From Geomicrobium sediminis (lineage in GTDB: Bacteria; Bacillota; Bacilli; Bacillales; Marinococcaceae), in NCBI RefSeq assembly GCF_016908595.1, contig NZ_JAFBEC010000019.1, positions 1 through 42,149 on the forward strand: 42,149 nt of DNA, read 5' to 3'. Positions 23,487 to 32,005 of this stretch are shown in pieces (within the stretch, counting starts at the first letter, position 1; each line of letters opens with the position of its first letter). Under the pieces are notes generated by a model. The model worked only from the letters and a program-made list of their open reading frames with translations, had not been told where the DNA came from and did not search any database. The position numbers and the translations under genes were made by a program.

Positions 23487-24266
23487 GTGCGTGGTAATCT
23501 CAGCGCCGCAAGCTGTCCCGGATGGGACGCACTATATTATATTGGAGGCGATCTTATCGCAGTAGCAGCCGAAAAGTTTAAAACGAAACTCGATGAAGCA
23601 TTCGAATATTGTAACGCAGAATTAGCCGACCACTGGCGTAAGTACGAGCGCCGCCCTTCCGTCGAATGGCTTGACGAGCTTTCTACTCACCTACTACTTG
23701 CGGACGAATCAATGCGCCGTGAAGCTATTAAAGCAAAATTTGAAACGTATACGCCTGAACAGTGGGCAGAATTAGAACGCGAACATACGCCAGCACCACC
23801 CGAACCTGACGAATTGGAAGACGACGAAGCCGTATGTCATGCATGGAATTGCATTCGTATATTTCGGAAAAAGGGCATTAAGCGTTATTGCAGTAAGAAG
23901 TGTGGAATCAATCAAAATAGTGCCGTCCGACGTAAAAAGAAAACGGGTACTTACCTACCGCGCAAGTTGTACATGCCAGTTTGGTCGGATTACGCAAACA
24001 AAAGATTTGAGCGAAAGGAAATTCGTTATGCCGTTGATGATGTCTTCGAACGTCGTGCACGCAAACAATACGAAAAAAGAGTCTTAGGTTATAAGAAGAC
24101 ACCGAAATACGAAGTTCATACCGAAAAGGATAACAACCACCATGTCGCTGTGAGGTTCGTTAAGCACCTTAGATTAGTAGAGCCTGTTAAAGAACGCACG
24201 ATCAGACCGGAAGTAATGAAAAGATATTTGCGCATGAAGTACTCAAACGAGAAAAAACCGCAGTAA
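23487..24266 (+). CDS. Unknown zinc-finger protein, unusual start
   Basis: The frame codes for a basic protein with a CHAWNC...YCSKKC zinc-ribbon-like motif (residues about 118-140) followed by a Lys/Arg-rich C terminus, so nucleic acid binding is likely. The GTG at 23487 has no clear ribosome binding site. The best site, TTGGAGG at 23542-23548, lies 7 bases before an in-frame ATC (23556), which would give a 236-residue protein IAVAAEKFKTKL.... The real start is open. Confidence 0.6.
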   Translation: MRGNLSAASCPGWDALYYIGGDLIAVAAEKFKTKLDEAFEYCNAELADHWRKYERRPSVEWLDELSTHLLLADESMRREAIKAKFETYTPEQWAELEREHTPAPPEPDELEDDEAVCHAWNCIRIFRKKGIKRYCSKKCGINQNSAVRRKKKTGTYLPRKLYMPVWSDYANKRFERKEIRYAVDDVFERRARKQYEKRVLGYKKTPKYEVHTEKDNNHHVAVRFVKHLRLVEPVKERTIRPEVMKRYLRMKYSNEKKPQ

Positions 24267-24383
24267 TTTTGCATATATGCGAGAACGATTCAGAATGTTC
24301 AGTATATAAGTGTGTTGCTTCACATCGTTTTTAAAATCTATTAAGTAAGTTATTATGACTTACTTTTAAAGGAGGTGAACCTT

Positions 24384-24629
24384 ATGCTGACAGCCACTCA
24401 AGTTAAGATGGTACGCGAGTTTTATTCATTAACCCAAAAGCAACTAGCTAAAGAAATCGGTGTATCAGACACATTGATCGTCTTAGTAGAAAAAGGCGAC
24501 CGTAAATTGACTCGTCGTCTTGCAGAAAAGATCGTGGATTTCCTAAAACTAACGGAACAAAAAATTACAGCGATTGAAAAGTGCTTTATTTACGTAGAAG
24601 ATCAGCGCCAACAAATACTAGCCTATTAA
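24384..24629 (+). CDS. XRE-family HTH protein
   Basis: The 81-residue product carries an HTH_XRE domain (LTQKQLAKEIGVSDTLIVLVEKGDRKLTRRLAEKI). The ATG at 24384 follows AAAGGAGGTG; the in-frame GTG at 24375 lies inside that site. It is the fourth XRE protein of the element. It may control the late genes behind it. Confidence 0.8.
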   Translation: MLTATQVKMVREFYSLTQKQLAKEIGVSDTLIVLVEKGDRKLTRRLAEKIVDFLKLTEQKITAIEKCFIYVEDQRQQILAY

Positions 24630-24642
24630 GGAGGTGACTTAG

Positions 24643-25047
24643 ATTAATAAGAGAGAAACTGACCGTCTGCAACGTAAGCTACACCGGCATGCCAAGTCTA
24701 GTTGCGCAAATCATACCGGACAAGACGGATGCCTAGCGACAGCACACGGAAAATGCGTACTTTCTTTCGCGGCTGACCGCCCCACTGCTAACGTGTGCCC
24801 GTATTACATGCGCGCTGTCGGACCGAGCGATCCGCCGTTATTTGACGAGTATCTGCAACATTTCCCGGCTGACTATCCGTTGAAACCGGCTACCAAAAGT
24901 TCTAACACAGTTAATTGCGCCGTCTGTAAAAAGCGATTTATTCGCGCCAGCAACCGGCAGAAATACTGTTCATCGTGCAAAGAACACGTCATACGCACGC
25001 AAAAGAATGAAAGTGACGTTAGACGTCGAGCAATTGCCGAACGTTAG
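24643..25047 (+). CDS. Cysteine-rich (VLP-type) zinc protein with an apparent ATT start
   Basis: The 134-residue frame has Cys-rich blocks CANHTGQDGC, GKCVLSF and VCPYYMRAVGP, like the cysteine-rich VLP domain of Firmicute mobile elements, then a C-terminal CAVCKKRF...YCSSC zinc ribbon. AAGGAGGTG (24628-24636) stands 6 bases before an in-frame ATT at 24643; the codon just before it is TAG, so translation cannot start upstream. The first GTG (24793) would cut off the N-terminal Cys region and has no site. Use of ATT is therefore the best reading. Confidence 0.65.
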   Translation: MNKRETDRLQRKLHRHAKSSCANHTGQDGCLATAHGKCVLSFAADRPTANVCPYYMRAVGPSDPPLFDEYLQHFPADYPLKPATKSSNTVNCAVCKKRFIRASNRQKYCSSCKEHVIRTQKNESDVRRRAIAER

Positions 25048-25165
25048 ACGTATTGAAACTACTGATATATAAAGCTTTTACGATGCCAATTTCAAGGGGT
25101 GCGGTAGATTCATCCTAAAGTGCGATTTTTGCATGTCTAACATTCGGAAATGAGGAGGCTTCTTA

Positions 25166-25540
25166 ATGGCGCAAACATACGGAATTAACCGCACCGAAAA
25201 TACTTACGCACAAAATCAGCATGTCGGTAAACGAGTAATTACATATTGGCAAGACGGTTCACATACATATCCGGCTGCCTCCCCTACTCGACCGCCCACG
25301 CGCGGAGAACACTGGGCGGTCGTCGAACATAGCGTAAAGGCGGAGCCGCAGCCCGGCACATTTAGCGTAACAACACGCGTATACGACGCTGTGACGCCGG
25401 ACGAGCTGCACACTACCTTTACGCAGGAATATAAAACTACGAAAGAGCAAGCGTCGCAGCGCGCCAATGCTGACGTTACAGGCGCTTTATATGCGAAGGG
25501 GTGGGCGCGTGTGATCGAAAGGAGTGACGTAGATTGGTAA
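25166..25540 (+). CDS. Unknown 124-residue protein
   Basis: GAGGAGG precedes the ATG. The product has a Pro-rich stretch (YPAASPTRPPTRGEHW) and strand-forming segments (TFSVTTRVYDAVTPDELHTTF), without a recognised domain. It overlaps the next gene by 7 bases. It belongs to a run of small genes between the replication and tail modules. Confidence 0.6.
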   Translation: MAQTYGINRTENTYAQNQHVGKRVITYWQDGSHTYPAASPTRPPTRGEHWAVVEHSVKAEPQPGTFSVTTRVYDAVTPDELHTTFTQEYKTTKEQASQRANADVTGALYAKGWARVIERSDVDW

Positions 25541-25755
25541 ACGGTTGTGTTGTGAAATATGACATTCAAATCATGCCGAGTGGTTGTATCGCTAACGCCG
25601 TCATTATGGACGCTGAGACTGGTGAAATAATTCACCGTATTTCGAGAGACTGGGACAGTTTTCCGATAAGTTTCGCTAAAAAATATATTATCGACGAAGC
25701 ATCCTTAATTGCGCAAGAACATGGTTACGAAGTACAGAAGGCGGTGCAAAAATGA
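25534..25755 (+). CDS. Small unknown protein, paralogue of the next gene
   Basis: The TTG at 25534 has AAAGGAG 9 bases upstream. The 73-residue product shares a pattern with the following gene: D-x-x-TGE, a basic link, P-x-x-x-A, then an IIDEASLIAQEHGYE helix. The two overlap by 4 bases and look like a tandem duplication. No function is recognised. Confidence 0.6.
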   Translation: MVNGCVVKYDIQIMPSGCIANAVIMDAETGEIIHRISRDWDSFPISFAKKYIIDEASLIAQEHGYEVQKAVQK

Positions 25756-25979
25756 CATTGAAAAGTTGCCGGCTAATCGAAAATACGGAGAAGATAGTCG
25801 GACGTACGACCGTTGAAATCGCTATCTATGACGACAACACTGGTGATTTGCGCAAAAGATTGGTCCGGGTAAGCGAAGGACTCCCCCGCCGGTTGGCTCG
25901 GCAAAATGCAATAGAGGAAGCGTTGCGCGAAGCTGAACAATTAGGCTATGAGCATGTATCGAACAGAAAACTATATTAA
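25752..25979 (+). CDS. Small unknown protein, paralogue of the preceding gene
   Basis: The 75-residue product has the same layout as its neighbour: YDDNTGDLRKRLVR, LPRRLARQNAIEEALREAEQLGYEH. It starts inside the stop of the preceding gene (ATGA). The role is unknown. Confidence 0.6.
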   Translation: MTLKSCRLIENTEKIVGRTTVEIAIYDDNTGDLRKRLVRVSEGLPRRLARQNAIEEALREAEQLGYEHVSNRKLY

Positions 25980-25998
25980 AGAAAAGGATGATTATTTT

Positions 25999-26772
25999 AT
26001 GACTATTGAGCAAAGCAAGGCATTCTTAAAATCTATTCAATCAACAAATCAAGGTGGTCTATATAAGGCACCCACTCCGAAAATTGAAAAAGCAGTCGAG
26101 GCTTATCAAAAAACACGTGAAATCAAAGACACAAGTATGGGAAAAACGAGAATTCTTCTTGATATGTACAAAGAATCCGAGGGTAAAATTAACGCAAATG
26201 GTGATTTAAGTGAAGAAGGTAGACGTAAGAAAATTAGTGAGCTAAAACAAGAACTTTCAGGCCAATTCCTCAAGCAAGCTCGAAAAGATAAAAAAGAAGT
26301 TATGGCGAAACATGCTGAAATTCATGATCTATCACGTCAAATTCTAGTTCAAAAACCTTCCAAACCGGATGACACTACCCTAGAACTACACAATCAAAAA
26401 CTAGAAAAAATAAAAAGAGACGCAAAGTTCAGTAGTGCTCAAGCTGTAATTCAACGTTTAAAAGAGTTTTCAAGAGACATTACTGACCCTTACCTTGCGC
26501 AAGACGCACTCGAGCAAGCCGATGCTGTCGTGTCGTCAATTAACCTTGATCCAGCAAATAGAGTCGAGGTAGGTAAAATCTATCATGGCCTAGAGAGCAT
26601 TTCGCATACAGAAGACAAACAAAAAGCAGAAGAATTACTCCAGTTTATCGGTAGTCCGGGCAACAATCCTAGAATGTACGGCTCGATTGAGGAAAATGCT
26701 TTAACACAACAATTTGGACATGGGCTTGTAGCAGAGCTTAATAAACCAGTTTCACACGAAGGAGATCAATAA
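25999..26772 (+). CDS. Unknown helical protein of 257 residues
   Basis: AAAGAAAAGGA lies before the ATG at 25999; the frame is open further left but that part overlaps the previous gene. The protein is Lys/Glu-rich and almost wholly helical, without Cys or membrane segments. Its codon use is more AT-rich than the genes before it. It stands just upstream of another coiled-coil protein and the tail cassette, so a structural or scaffold role is possible but unproved. Confidence 0.6.
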   Translation: MTIEQSKAFLKSIQSTNQGGLYKAPTPKIEKAVEAYQKTREIKDTSMGKTRILLDMYKESEGKINANGDLSEEGRRKKISELKQELSGQFLKQARKDKKEVMAKHAEIHDLSRQILVQKPSKPDDTTLELHNQKLEKIKRDAKFSSAQAVIQRLKEFSRDITDPYLAQDALEQADAVVSSINLDPANRVEVGKIYHGLESISHTEDKQKAEELLQFIGSPGNNPRMYGSIEENALTQQFGHGLVAELNKPVSHEGDQ

Positions 26773-26773
26773 A

Positions 26774-27433
26774 ATGACAAAGTTAAATAAGACAGTTTCA
26801 GAAGCAATTAAAAATTTAAAGGCGGAAAAAAGCAGAATACAAGAATCTATTGCTACCCAACAAGCAAAGGTAGACCACACCAGCGCTGAACTTTCCGAAG
26901 CTAAGGCAGAGCTTCCGCTTCTAATGGACGCTACTGTCGCAGACCCTAGCGCTGCCAACGAGCAGGCCGAAATAGAATGTCGACAGCGTATTGAACAGCT
27001 TGAATTTGCGCTTACTGGTACGCAGGAACGGCTGGAATTAGCCCGAAACAGCTACGGCAAAAAGCTCACGCCTTTATCTACAGAGGCGGTTGCTTCCGCC
27101 AAAAAACAAGCCGACGATTATTTCGATAAAGAAATTGATAAGAAAATGGATAATATCGCAAAAGCAAAAACAGCTTACTTACAATCGCTTGCGGATTACA
27201 AACTACTACAAAAAGAGTGTCAGTCTATTAAGCGCGAGGCGTGCGAAGAAATGGAAATGAAGCCAGCAGATGCATCAGAAAAATCTTATGATGTAAAAGC
27301 TCTTCGTCATCAAGTTAATTGGAGTCACCTTGGTGGCGCGACTTCCGACGGATGTAAATATACAGTATCGGAGCACGAAATGAACGACGCATTAAAGTAC
27401 GGAACTTTTAAGCAGAACGGCCAACGAGTATAA
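26774..27433 (+). CDS. Coiled-coil protein, 219 residues
   Basis: The gene starts 1 base after the previous stop, with GGAGATC upstream. The N-terminal 95 residues are a predicted coiled coil (KNLKAEKSRIQESIATQQAKV), a second helical block follows (110-165), and the end is a compact region with a SHLGGATSDGCKYTVSE stretch. No family is recognised. A terminator follows, so it closes the transcript of the middle genes. Confidence 0.6.
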   Translation: MTKLNKTVSEAIKNLKAEKSRIQESIATQQAKVDHTSAELSEAKAELPLLMDATVADPSAANEQAEIECRQRIEQLEFALTGTQERLELARNSYGKKLTPLSTEAVASAKKQADDYFDKEIDKKMDNIAKAKTAYLQSLADYKLLQKECQSIKREACEEMEMKPADASEKSYDVKALRHQVNWSHLGGATSDGCKYTVSEHEMNDALKYGTFKQNGQRV

Positions 27434-27451
27434 AACTACATACGCACACTA

Positions 27452-27478
27452 GGCGCCCTTTCACGGGGCGTCTTTTTT
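27452..27478 (+). terminator. Terminator before the tail cassette
   Basis: A 7-bp GC-rich stem with one G-U pair (27452-27458 with 27466-27472) is followed by six T. It separates the coiled-coil gene from the gp10-like gene. Confidence 0.75.
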
Positions 27479-27500
27479 GCGGATAAGGAGGCGAACATAC

Positions 27501-27872
27501 ATGCGTAATTTTAAAATTGGAGGTCTTAGTCAGCTACAAAGCGCGCTCAAGCAATCGCCCGAAGCCGCACATCGTGGCGCAGTTAAAGGCCTGCATCAGT
27601 CTATGACGATGTGGCAACGCGGATCACGCGAAAGAGCGCCGGTCGATACAGCTGTCTTGCGCCGCAACATATTAACGGAAGTTGACACGGTTGACCTAAA
27701 AGGAACGATCAGCTCAAACGCTTACCGGCGCGGTTTCAACTACGCGTACTACCAGCACGAAGTCAACGGCAAGCAATACTTAACGGACGAAATTGAGGCG
27801 TCAAAAGAGCGCTACAAAGCGACAATCGAGCGCAATGTAGCGGATGAACTTAAAAAGGCAGGGTGGCAATGA
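27501..27872 (+). CDS. HK97 gp10-like head-tail/tail component protein
   Basis: The 123-residue protein has the gp10-like pattern: a helical N terminus, GSRERAPVDTAVLRRNI (the family A-P-V-D-T-x-x-L-R motif), then RGFNYAYYQHEVNG (the Y-A-x-Y-x-E/H-x-G strand). Members sit at the head-tail junction or tail completion of siphophages. AAGGAGGCG precedes the ATG at 27501. It is the first gene of the tail cassette and is followed, with a 4-base overlap, by the next gene. Confidence 0.75.
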   Translation: MRNFKIGGLSQLQSALKQSPEAAHRGAVKGLHQSMTMWQRGSRERAPVDTAVLRRNILTEVDTVDLKGTISSNAYRRGFNYAYYQHEVNGKQYLTDEIEASKERYKATIERNVADELKKAGWQ

Positions 27873-28210
27873 TGAAGGAAATTAACGAACTAGCGACGTT
27901 TATAGAAGAAACGCAGGCGGTGATGCAAGAGTTTGCGCTAAGGAAGATGCAAGAAAAGACGCCGTATGTCACGCGTCCAATGGTGCGCAGAATTACAGCA
28001 TATCAAAAGTTAGCTGCAAAAATGCAGGCGCATCCTGACGCAGAAAGACGCAAAATGGGCGCACTTATGACGAAGATTATCGAGCAGTTTCGCTTATTGT
28101 ACCGTGCTGAAACAGACGCGGATTTAGAAGCGATTCGCACGGTGCTGCCCGGACTAACGTATAAACTTGGCGACGTGATACAACGAATGGCAGGCGTCCA
28201 ACAATGCTAG
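27869..28210 (+). CDS. Helical protein in the tail-assembly-chaperone position
   Basis: The ATG at 27869 overlaps the previous stop (ATGA); the protein has 113 residues and is entirely helical and charged. It lies directly before the tape measure gene, where siphophages encode tail assembly chaperones, and its end overlaps the tape measure start by 7 bases. That role is inferred from position only; no -1 frameshift extension is evident. Confidence 0.6.
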   Translation: MMKEINELATFIEETQAVMQEFALRKMQEKTPYVTRPMVRRITAYQKLAAKMQAHPDAERRKMGALMTKIIEQFRLLYRAETDADLEAIRTVLPGLTYKLGDVIQRMAGVQQC

Positions 28211-30912
28211 ACTTAACCGCGTCCTTACAATTACAAGACAATTTCTCAAAAGACATGCAGAAAATCATCGGTACTATGGACGACTTTACGAGTATGACAG
28301 ATGAAATAACTTCTGCTGCGGATAGCGTGCAAAGAGTAACTGGCGACATGATCGATAATAGCGTGAGCAAAGACTTCAGCGACGCATCTAAATCGCTTAA
28401 TGACTTCGCAGGTGCCAGTGATAACGTTACAGGATCGGCGGGCGGAATCGCTGGTATGATCGACACTGCGCGGGATAGTGTTAATAAGTTAAGCGACGCC
28501 ATCCGTAACATACCGAAAATTAACGATCAGATCGGCTCTTTCGGAATGGAGGCTACGAAATCCTTTGCGCCAGTTACCGGCTTCTTCGGTGCGGCTCTCG
28601 GAGGCGGGTTGAACCGTATGTCCCAAATGGAGGATGCTCAACGGATGATCGAGCAAATGGTTGGCGGTGGCGCTGCGTTCGATCGCGTAATGAAAGGCGT
28701 TACCGACTTAGCCGATGACACCTCTTACTTGTACTCGGAAGTCGCCAGTATGATCGGTGGTTCACTTGGGCGTGAGATGTCCGAGGCTGATGCGCAAATG
28801 TTAGCTAACGTGTCGATGGAACTCGGTGCCTTTAAAGGCGATAAGCAAATTGGACTGCGCCTCAACGAAATGTTCGGACAAGCGTTTTCGCGAGGTACTA
28901 TTGACGGTGATTTAACAAATCGACTATCAGAGATCGGAGGTATCCAAGTATGGGACGTGCTCGGTGAGGCGCTCGGTACTAGTGCGGATCAAGCCGCGAA
29001 AATGGTCAATGAGGGCGCAATACCGATGGAAGAAGCGTTACGGCACCTTTCCGATGATATAATGGAAAACTTCGAGGGCAGTATGATCAAGTATGCCGAA
29101 TCCTTGCCGGGACTAATTTCTAATACCTGGGCCGCGCTAGGCTCTCTTGGACAGTCTATGATTGGGGAAGACGGATTTGAGCGTTTAAAGGAAGGTATTC
29201 AGGGCGTAATCGATACGTTGTACGAGTTAGCACCTGTATTTGAGCCTATCGGTAATCAGATCATGAACGTCATGGCAGACTTAGCAGACGTCGCGTCTAA
29301 CGTCGTGAAGTGGGTGTTAGATTTGCCGGGACCTGTAAAGTCAGTATTAGCCTACTTCTCGCTATTTTTAGGCGTAATCGGTCCAATAGCGTTAGGATTC
29401 CACGCATTAGTTAAAGCAGGCTTGCTAGTCGGTAAAATGTTTATGATGGTAGGCAAGTCAGTTTTATGGTTTGGCAAAGCATTTTTAGGGTTATCTAAGT
29501 TCTTATTACTTAATCCGTTTGGGTTAATACTTACTGGCGTCACTTTACTTGGTGTCGGGATTTATCAGCTCGTAAAGCATTGGGACACTGTAACGGAAAA
29601 GATAACTGAATTTTGGGATAAATTACAAAGTACATTATCTGTCTTACGCGAAGGTGAAGGCGCGATAGCCACGTTCGCGGGTGTGATTCAAGAATACCTT
29701 AACTATGCCGTTACTCAGGCGGTCACTTTATGGGAGTACTTACAAGACGTCTTTCAAATGGGCGCTGACTTCTTCCGCGCATTATTCAGCGGTGATTTCG
29801 CGCAAGCCTTCGAAATACTAGGCGACATATGGGAACGCACAAAAGAGCTCGCTGCCGAGTTATGGGACAACATGCTCGAAGCTGCGCAAGAAATTCTCGA
29901 TATATTAGTGCCGTGGGTCGAAGAAAAATTCGAAGAAATGAAAGACGCAGTCGTCGAATGGCTCGCTAAATTAGCCGTTGACGGTATCGCTAAATTTATC
30001 GAGTTTAAAGACGGCGCAATCGAAAAGGTCGAAGAATTTTGGAACGATTTAGTCGAGTGGTTTAAAGGGCTTCCGGAAATGATCGGCTTTTGGATTGGTT
30101 ACGCAGTTACTACTGCCGTTACGTTTTTCCAAGAGTTGCCGGGAAGAATCGGTGAAATACTCGATCAGCTACGCGAGTGGGCGACGGATAAATTAACTAC
30201 ATTTGCGGAAAACGTAGCCGAATGGTTTACGAAGACGCGCGACGATGCAACGACTACAATGTCAGAGCTACCCGGCAGAATATACGATTTCTTCTACGAC
30301 ATGGGCGAGCGTGCAGTCGGTAAAATGAAGGAATTTGCATCGGATATGAAGGAATGGTTTAAGCAAGCGTACGACAATTCGATCGAGTGGATACAGCAAC
30401 TACCGGACAAAATTGCGAGCTTTTTGGAGTCTATACCGGGCAAAGTACGTGGCGCAATCAGTAACATTAAATCCGCGTTTCGTAATTTAGGATCGCAGAT
30501 GATTGAAGGTATCAAAAGCGGCATTACTACTGCCGTTTCGAAGCTAACTGGCGCCGTAAAATGGGTCTTTGAAACCGCGTCTAACGGTTGGAGCGCCTTA
30601 ACCGACTTTGGCGGCAACATGGTAAATAACGTGACGCGAGGTTTCGGGCGTGGTTCAGCGGAGGCGACTAGCGCTTATCACGGCGAGGCTTATGTTCCTC
30701 GTAACAATGCGCCTTACATGCTCCACAAAGGCGAACGTGTCCTTACCCGTGATGAGAACAAAGCCTATTCGAACGGTATGCAAGGCGCGACTGTTAACTT
30801 CCCGAACGCAGTATTCCATGTACGTGAGGATGCGGACATAGATAAAATCGGTAATGCTGTTGCGCAAAAACTTATGAAAGCGAGTAATGGCGGCGTTGGT
30901 GCGCACGCCTGA
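28204..30912 (+). CDS. Phage tail tape measure protein
   Basis: The 902-residue protein has the features of tape measure proteins: helical N terminus, a Gly-rich conserved region (120-330), a hydrophobic stretch with several membrane-like helices (about 370-460), long repetitive amphipathic helices with recurring PG-R/K-I and W-F motifs (470-800), and the typical end GFGRGSAEATSAYHG...MLHKGERVLTRDE. In phages it sets tail length (roughly 0.15 nm per residue) and helps DNA entry. It is the last plus-strand gene of the element; no baseplate, tail fibre or lysis gene follows. Confidence 0.9.
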   Translation: MLDLTASLQLQDNFSKDMQKIIGTMDDFTSMTDEITSAADSVQRVTGDMIDNSVSKDFSDASKSLNDFAGASDNVTGSAGGIAGMIDTARDSVNKLSDAIRNIPKINDQIGSFGMEATKSFAPVTGFFGAALGGGLNRMSQMEDAQRMIEQMVGGGAAFDRVMKGVTDLADDTSYLYSEVASMIGGSLGREMSEADAQMLANVSMELGAFKGDKQIGLRLNEMFGQAFSRGTIDGDLTNRLSEIGGIQVWDVLGEALGTSADQAAKMVNEGAIPMEEALRHLSDDIMENFEGSMIKYAESLPGLISNTWAALGSLGQSMIGEDGFERLKEGIQGVIDTLYELAPVFEPIGNQIMNVMADLADVASNVVKWVLDLPGPVKSVLAYFSLFLGVIGPIALGFHALVKAGLLVGKMFMMVGKSVLWFGKAFLGLSKFLLLNPFGLILTGVTLLGVGIYQLVKHWDTVTEKITEFWDKLQSTLSVLREGEGAIATFAGVIQEYLNYAVTQAVTLWEYLQDVFQMGADFFRALFSGDFAQAFEILGDIWERTKELAAELWDNMLEAAQEILDILVPWVEEKFEEMKDAVVEWLAKLAVDGIAKFIEFKDGAIEKVEEFWNDLVEWFKGLPEMIGFWIGYAVTTAVTFFQELPGRIGEILDQLREWATDKLTTFAENVAEWFTKTRDDATTTMSELPGRIYDFFYDMGERAVGKMKEFASDMKEWFKQAYDNSIEWIQQLPDKIASFLESIPGKVRGAISNIKSAFRNLGSQMIEGIKSGITTAVSKLTGAVKWVFETASNGWSALTDFGGNMVNNVTRGFGRGSAEATSAYHGEAYVPRNNAPYMLHKGERVLTRDENKAYSNGMQGATVNFPNAVFHVREDADIDKIGNAVAQKLMKASNGGVGAHA

Positions 30913-30926
30913 TTAATGACGAACTG

Positions 30927-30960
30927 ACGGCACTGGCTAAAAAGGTTAGTGCCGTTATTT
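30927..30960. terminator. Terminator between the tape measure gene and the DUF4145 gene
   Basis: ACGGCACT (30927-30934) and AGTGCCGT (30948-30955) pair across a 13-base loop; TTATTTATT follows rightwards. The right arm overlaps the end of the convergent gene. Confidence 0.6.
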
Positions 30961-31641
30961 ATTATCTCGCCTTTCAATAGAAGCTAGTGCTCTTGCCGGT
31001 AACTTGTTATACAAAGAATCAATTCTTTTATTTCTAGTAATTAAATCCTCAGTCATATGATTAATTAAGTAGAATAGAAAACTTACAGTCTCTACTTCCT
31101 CGTTTAAATTAATTTCCCCAGCGTGGACCCCATTATTACCATTTACTCTTATCAAGTCTAGTCCCTTTTGTATATGTTCCGGAATATTCTGCTCAACCAA
31201 TGAAGCAATCATTGAATTTAAATTCCCGTTCTTTACCTTATAGTCTTCAAGCTCAGGGATCATAGTCTCAATAGCTAAGCGTAGTAATGCTGCTGTTGCT
31301 CTTGGAGAGTGCTTATATACCATTGAAGCTTCTTCATATATTTTTCTAACGTCCTCAGGCATATCCACATGAGGCGCAGGTGCTTCTTGTGTTAATGGAT
31401 AAATAATTTTCTGACTCTCCCAAATCGTATAATCATTACAATATGTACAAAGTGAAAGATCTAGGTACCAAGTATATTCTTCTGAATTAGTATAACCCCT
31501 CTTACCTTCAAATGCCTCGATAGTTGTTATTCCGAATTTATTTATCTTTCTTACCATGTACCATTTTTGAGGGGTTAATCTACCGCACCTCAAACAATTA
31601 AAAGAATCTTGTCCATAAGAAGGGACTATATTTTCTACCAT
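30955..31641 (-). CDS. DUF4145 domain protein, cargo gene
   Basis: The 228-residue protein starts with a CLRC...CTYC zinc-binding pair (residues about 17-70) and continues with a DUF4145 domain (MPEDVRKIYEEASMVYKHSPRATAALLRLAIE..., ending GNNGVHAGE). DUF4145 occurs alone or in restriction enzyme chains and in defence loci. The gene is on the opposite strand, AT-rich compared with its neighbours, and lies at the attR edge, where satellites carry accessory genes. GAGAGGTGA precedes the ATG. A defence role is inferred. Confidence 0.75.
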   Translation of the reverse strand: MVENIVPSYGQDSFNCLRCGRLTPQKWYMVRKINKFGITTIEAFEGKRGYTNSEEYTWYLDLSLCTYCNDYTIWESQKIIYPLTQEAPAPHVDMPEDVRKIYEEASMVYKHSPRATAALLRLAIETMIPELEDYKVKNGNLNSMIASLVEQNIPEHIQKGLDLIRVNGNNGVHAGEINLNEEVETVSFLFYLINHMTEDLITRNKRIDSLYNKLPARALASIERRDNK

Positions 31642-31852
31642 TAAATATCACCTCTCTCTATATATAATACTAAAATATACCCACTAAATAAAATAAATGA
31701 TTCATTATTTAGGAATTTGTAAAAATGCTTGAATTAAATAATTGGAAGTGTCTCTAACGAGGGATGCCGCCTTTTTTTTGTGCCCAAAACGTCCATATGG
31801 CGCAATTAGTTTAGTTTGCGCGGAGGGTTGGCGGCTAAGTTGCGATACATAC

Positions 31853-31881
31853 TTGACAATTAGTCGTATTACGTCCATAAT
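31853..31881 (+). promoter_or_regulatory. Near-consensus promoter facing attR
   Basis: TTGACA (31853-31858), a 17-base spacer and CATAAT (31876-31881) form a strong vegetative promoter with no gene behind it inside the element. The transcript would cross attR and either stop at the terminator at 32149 or enter the host gene at 32193. Confidence 0.5.
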
Positions 31882-32005
31882 CTGCCTAACGAAGTGTTTT
31901 AGTCCGTTATACGCAAATTTGTGGTAATTTGGCGTGGTCGTATGTAAAGTTTTACGTCTAAATCACCGTAAAATCAGCGTTTTGTTTTTCGAGAGTAATT
32001 TCTAC

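Noticed and set aside
31742-31927. 61-codon frame near attR
   Set aside because: No ribosome binding site or recognisable protein features; it overlaps the promoter at 31853.
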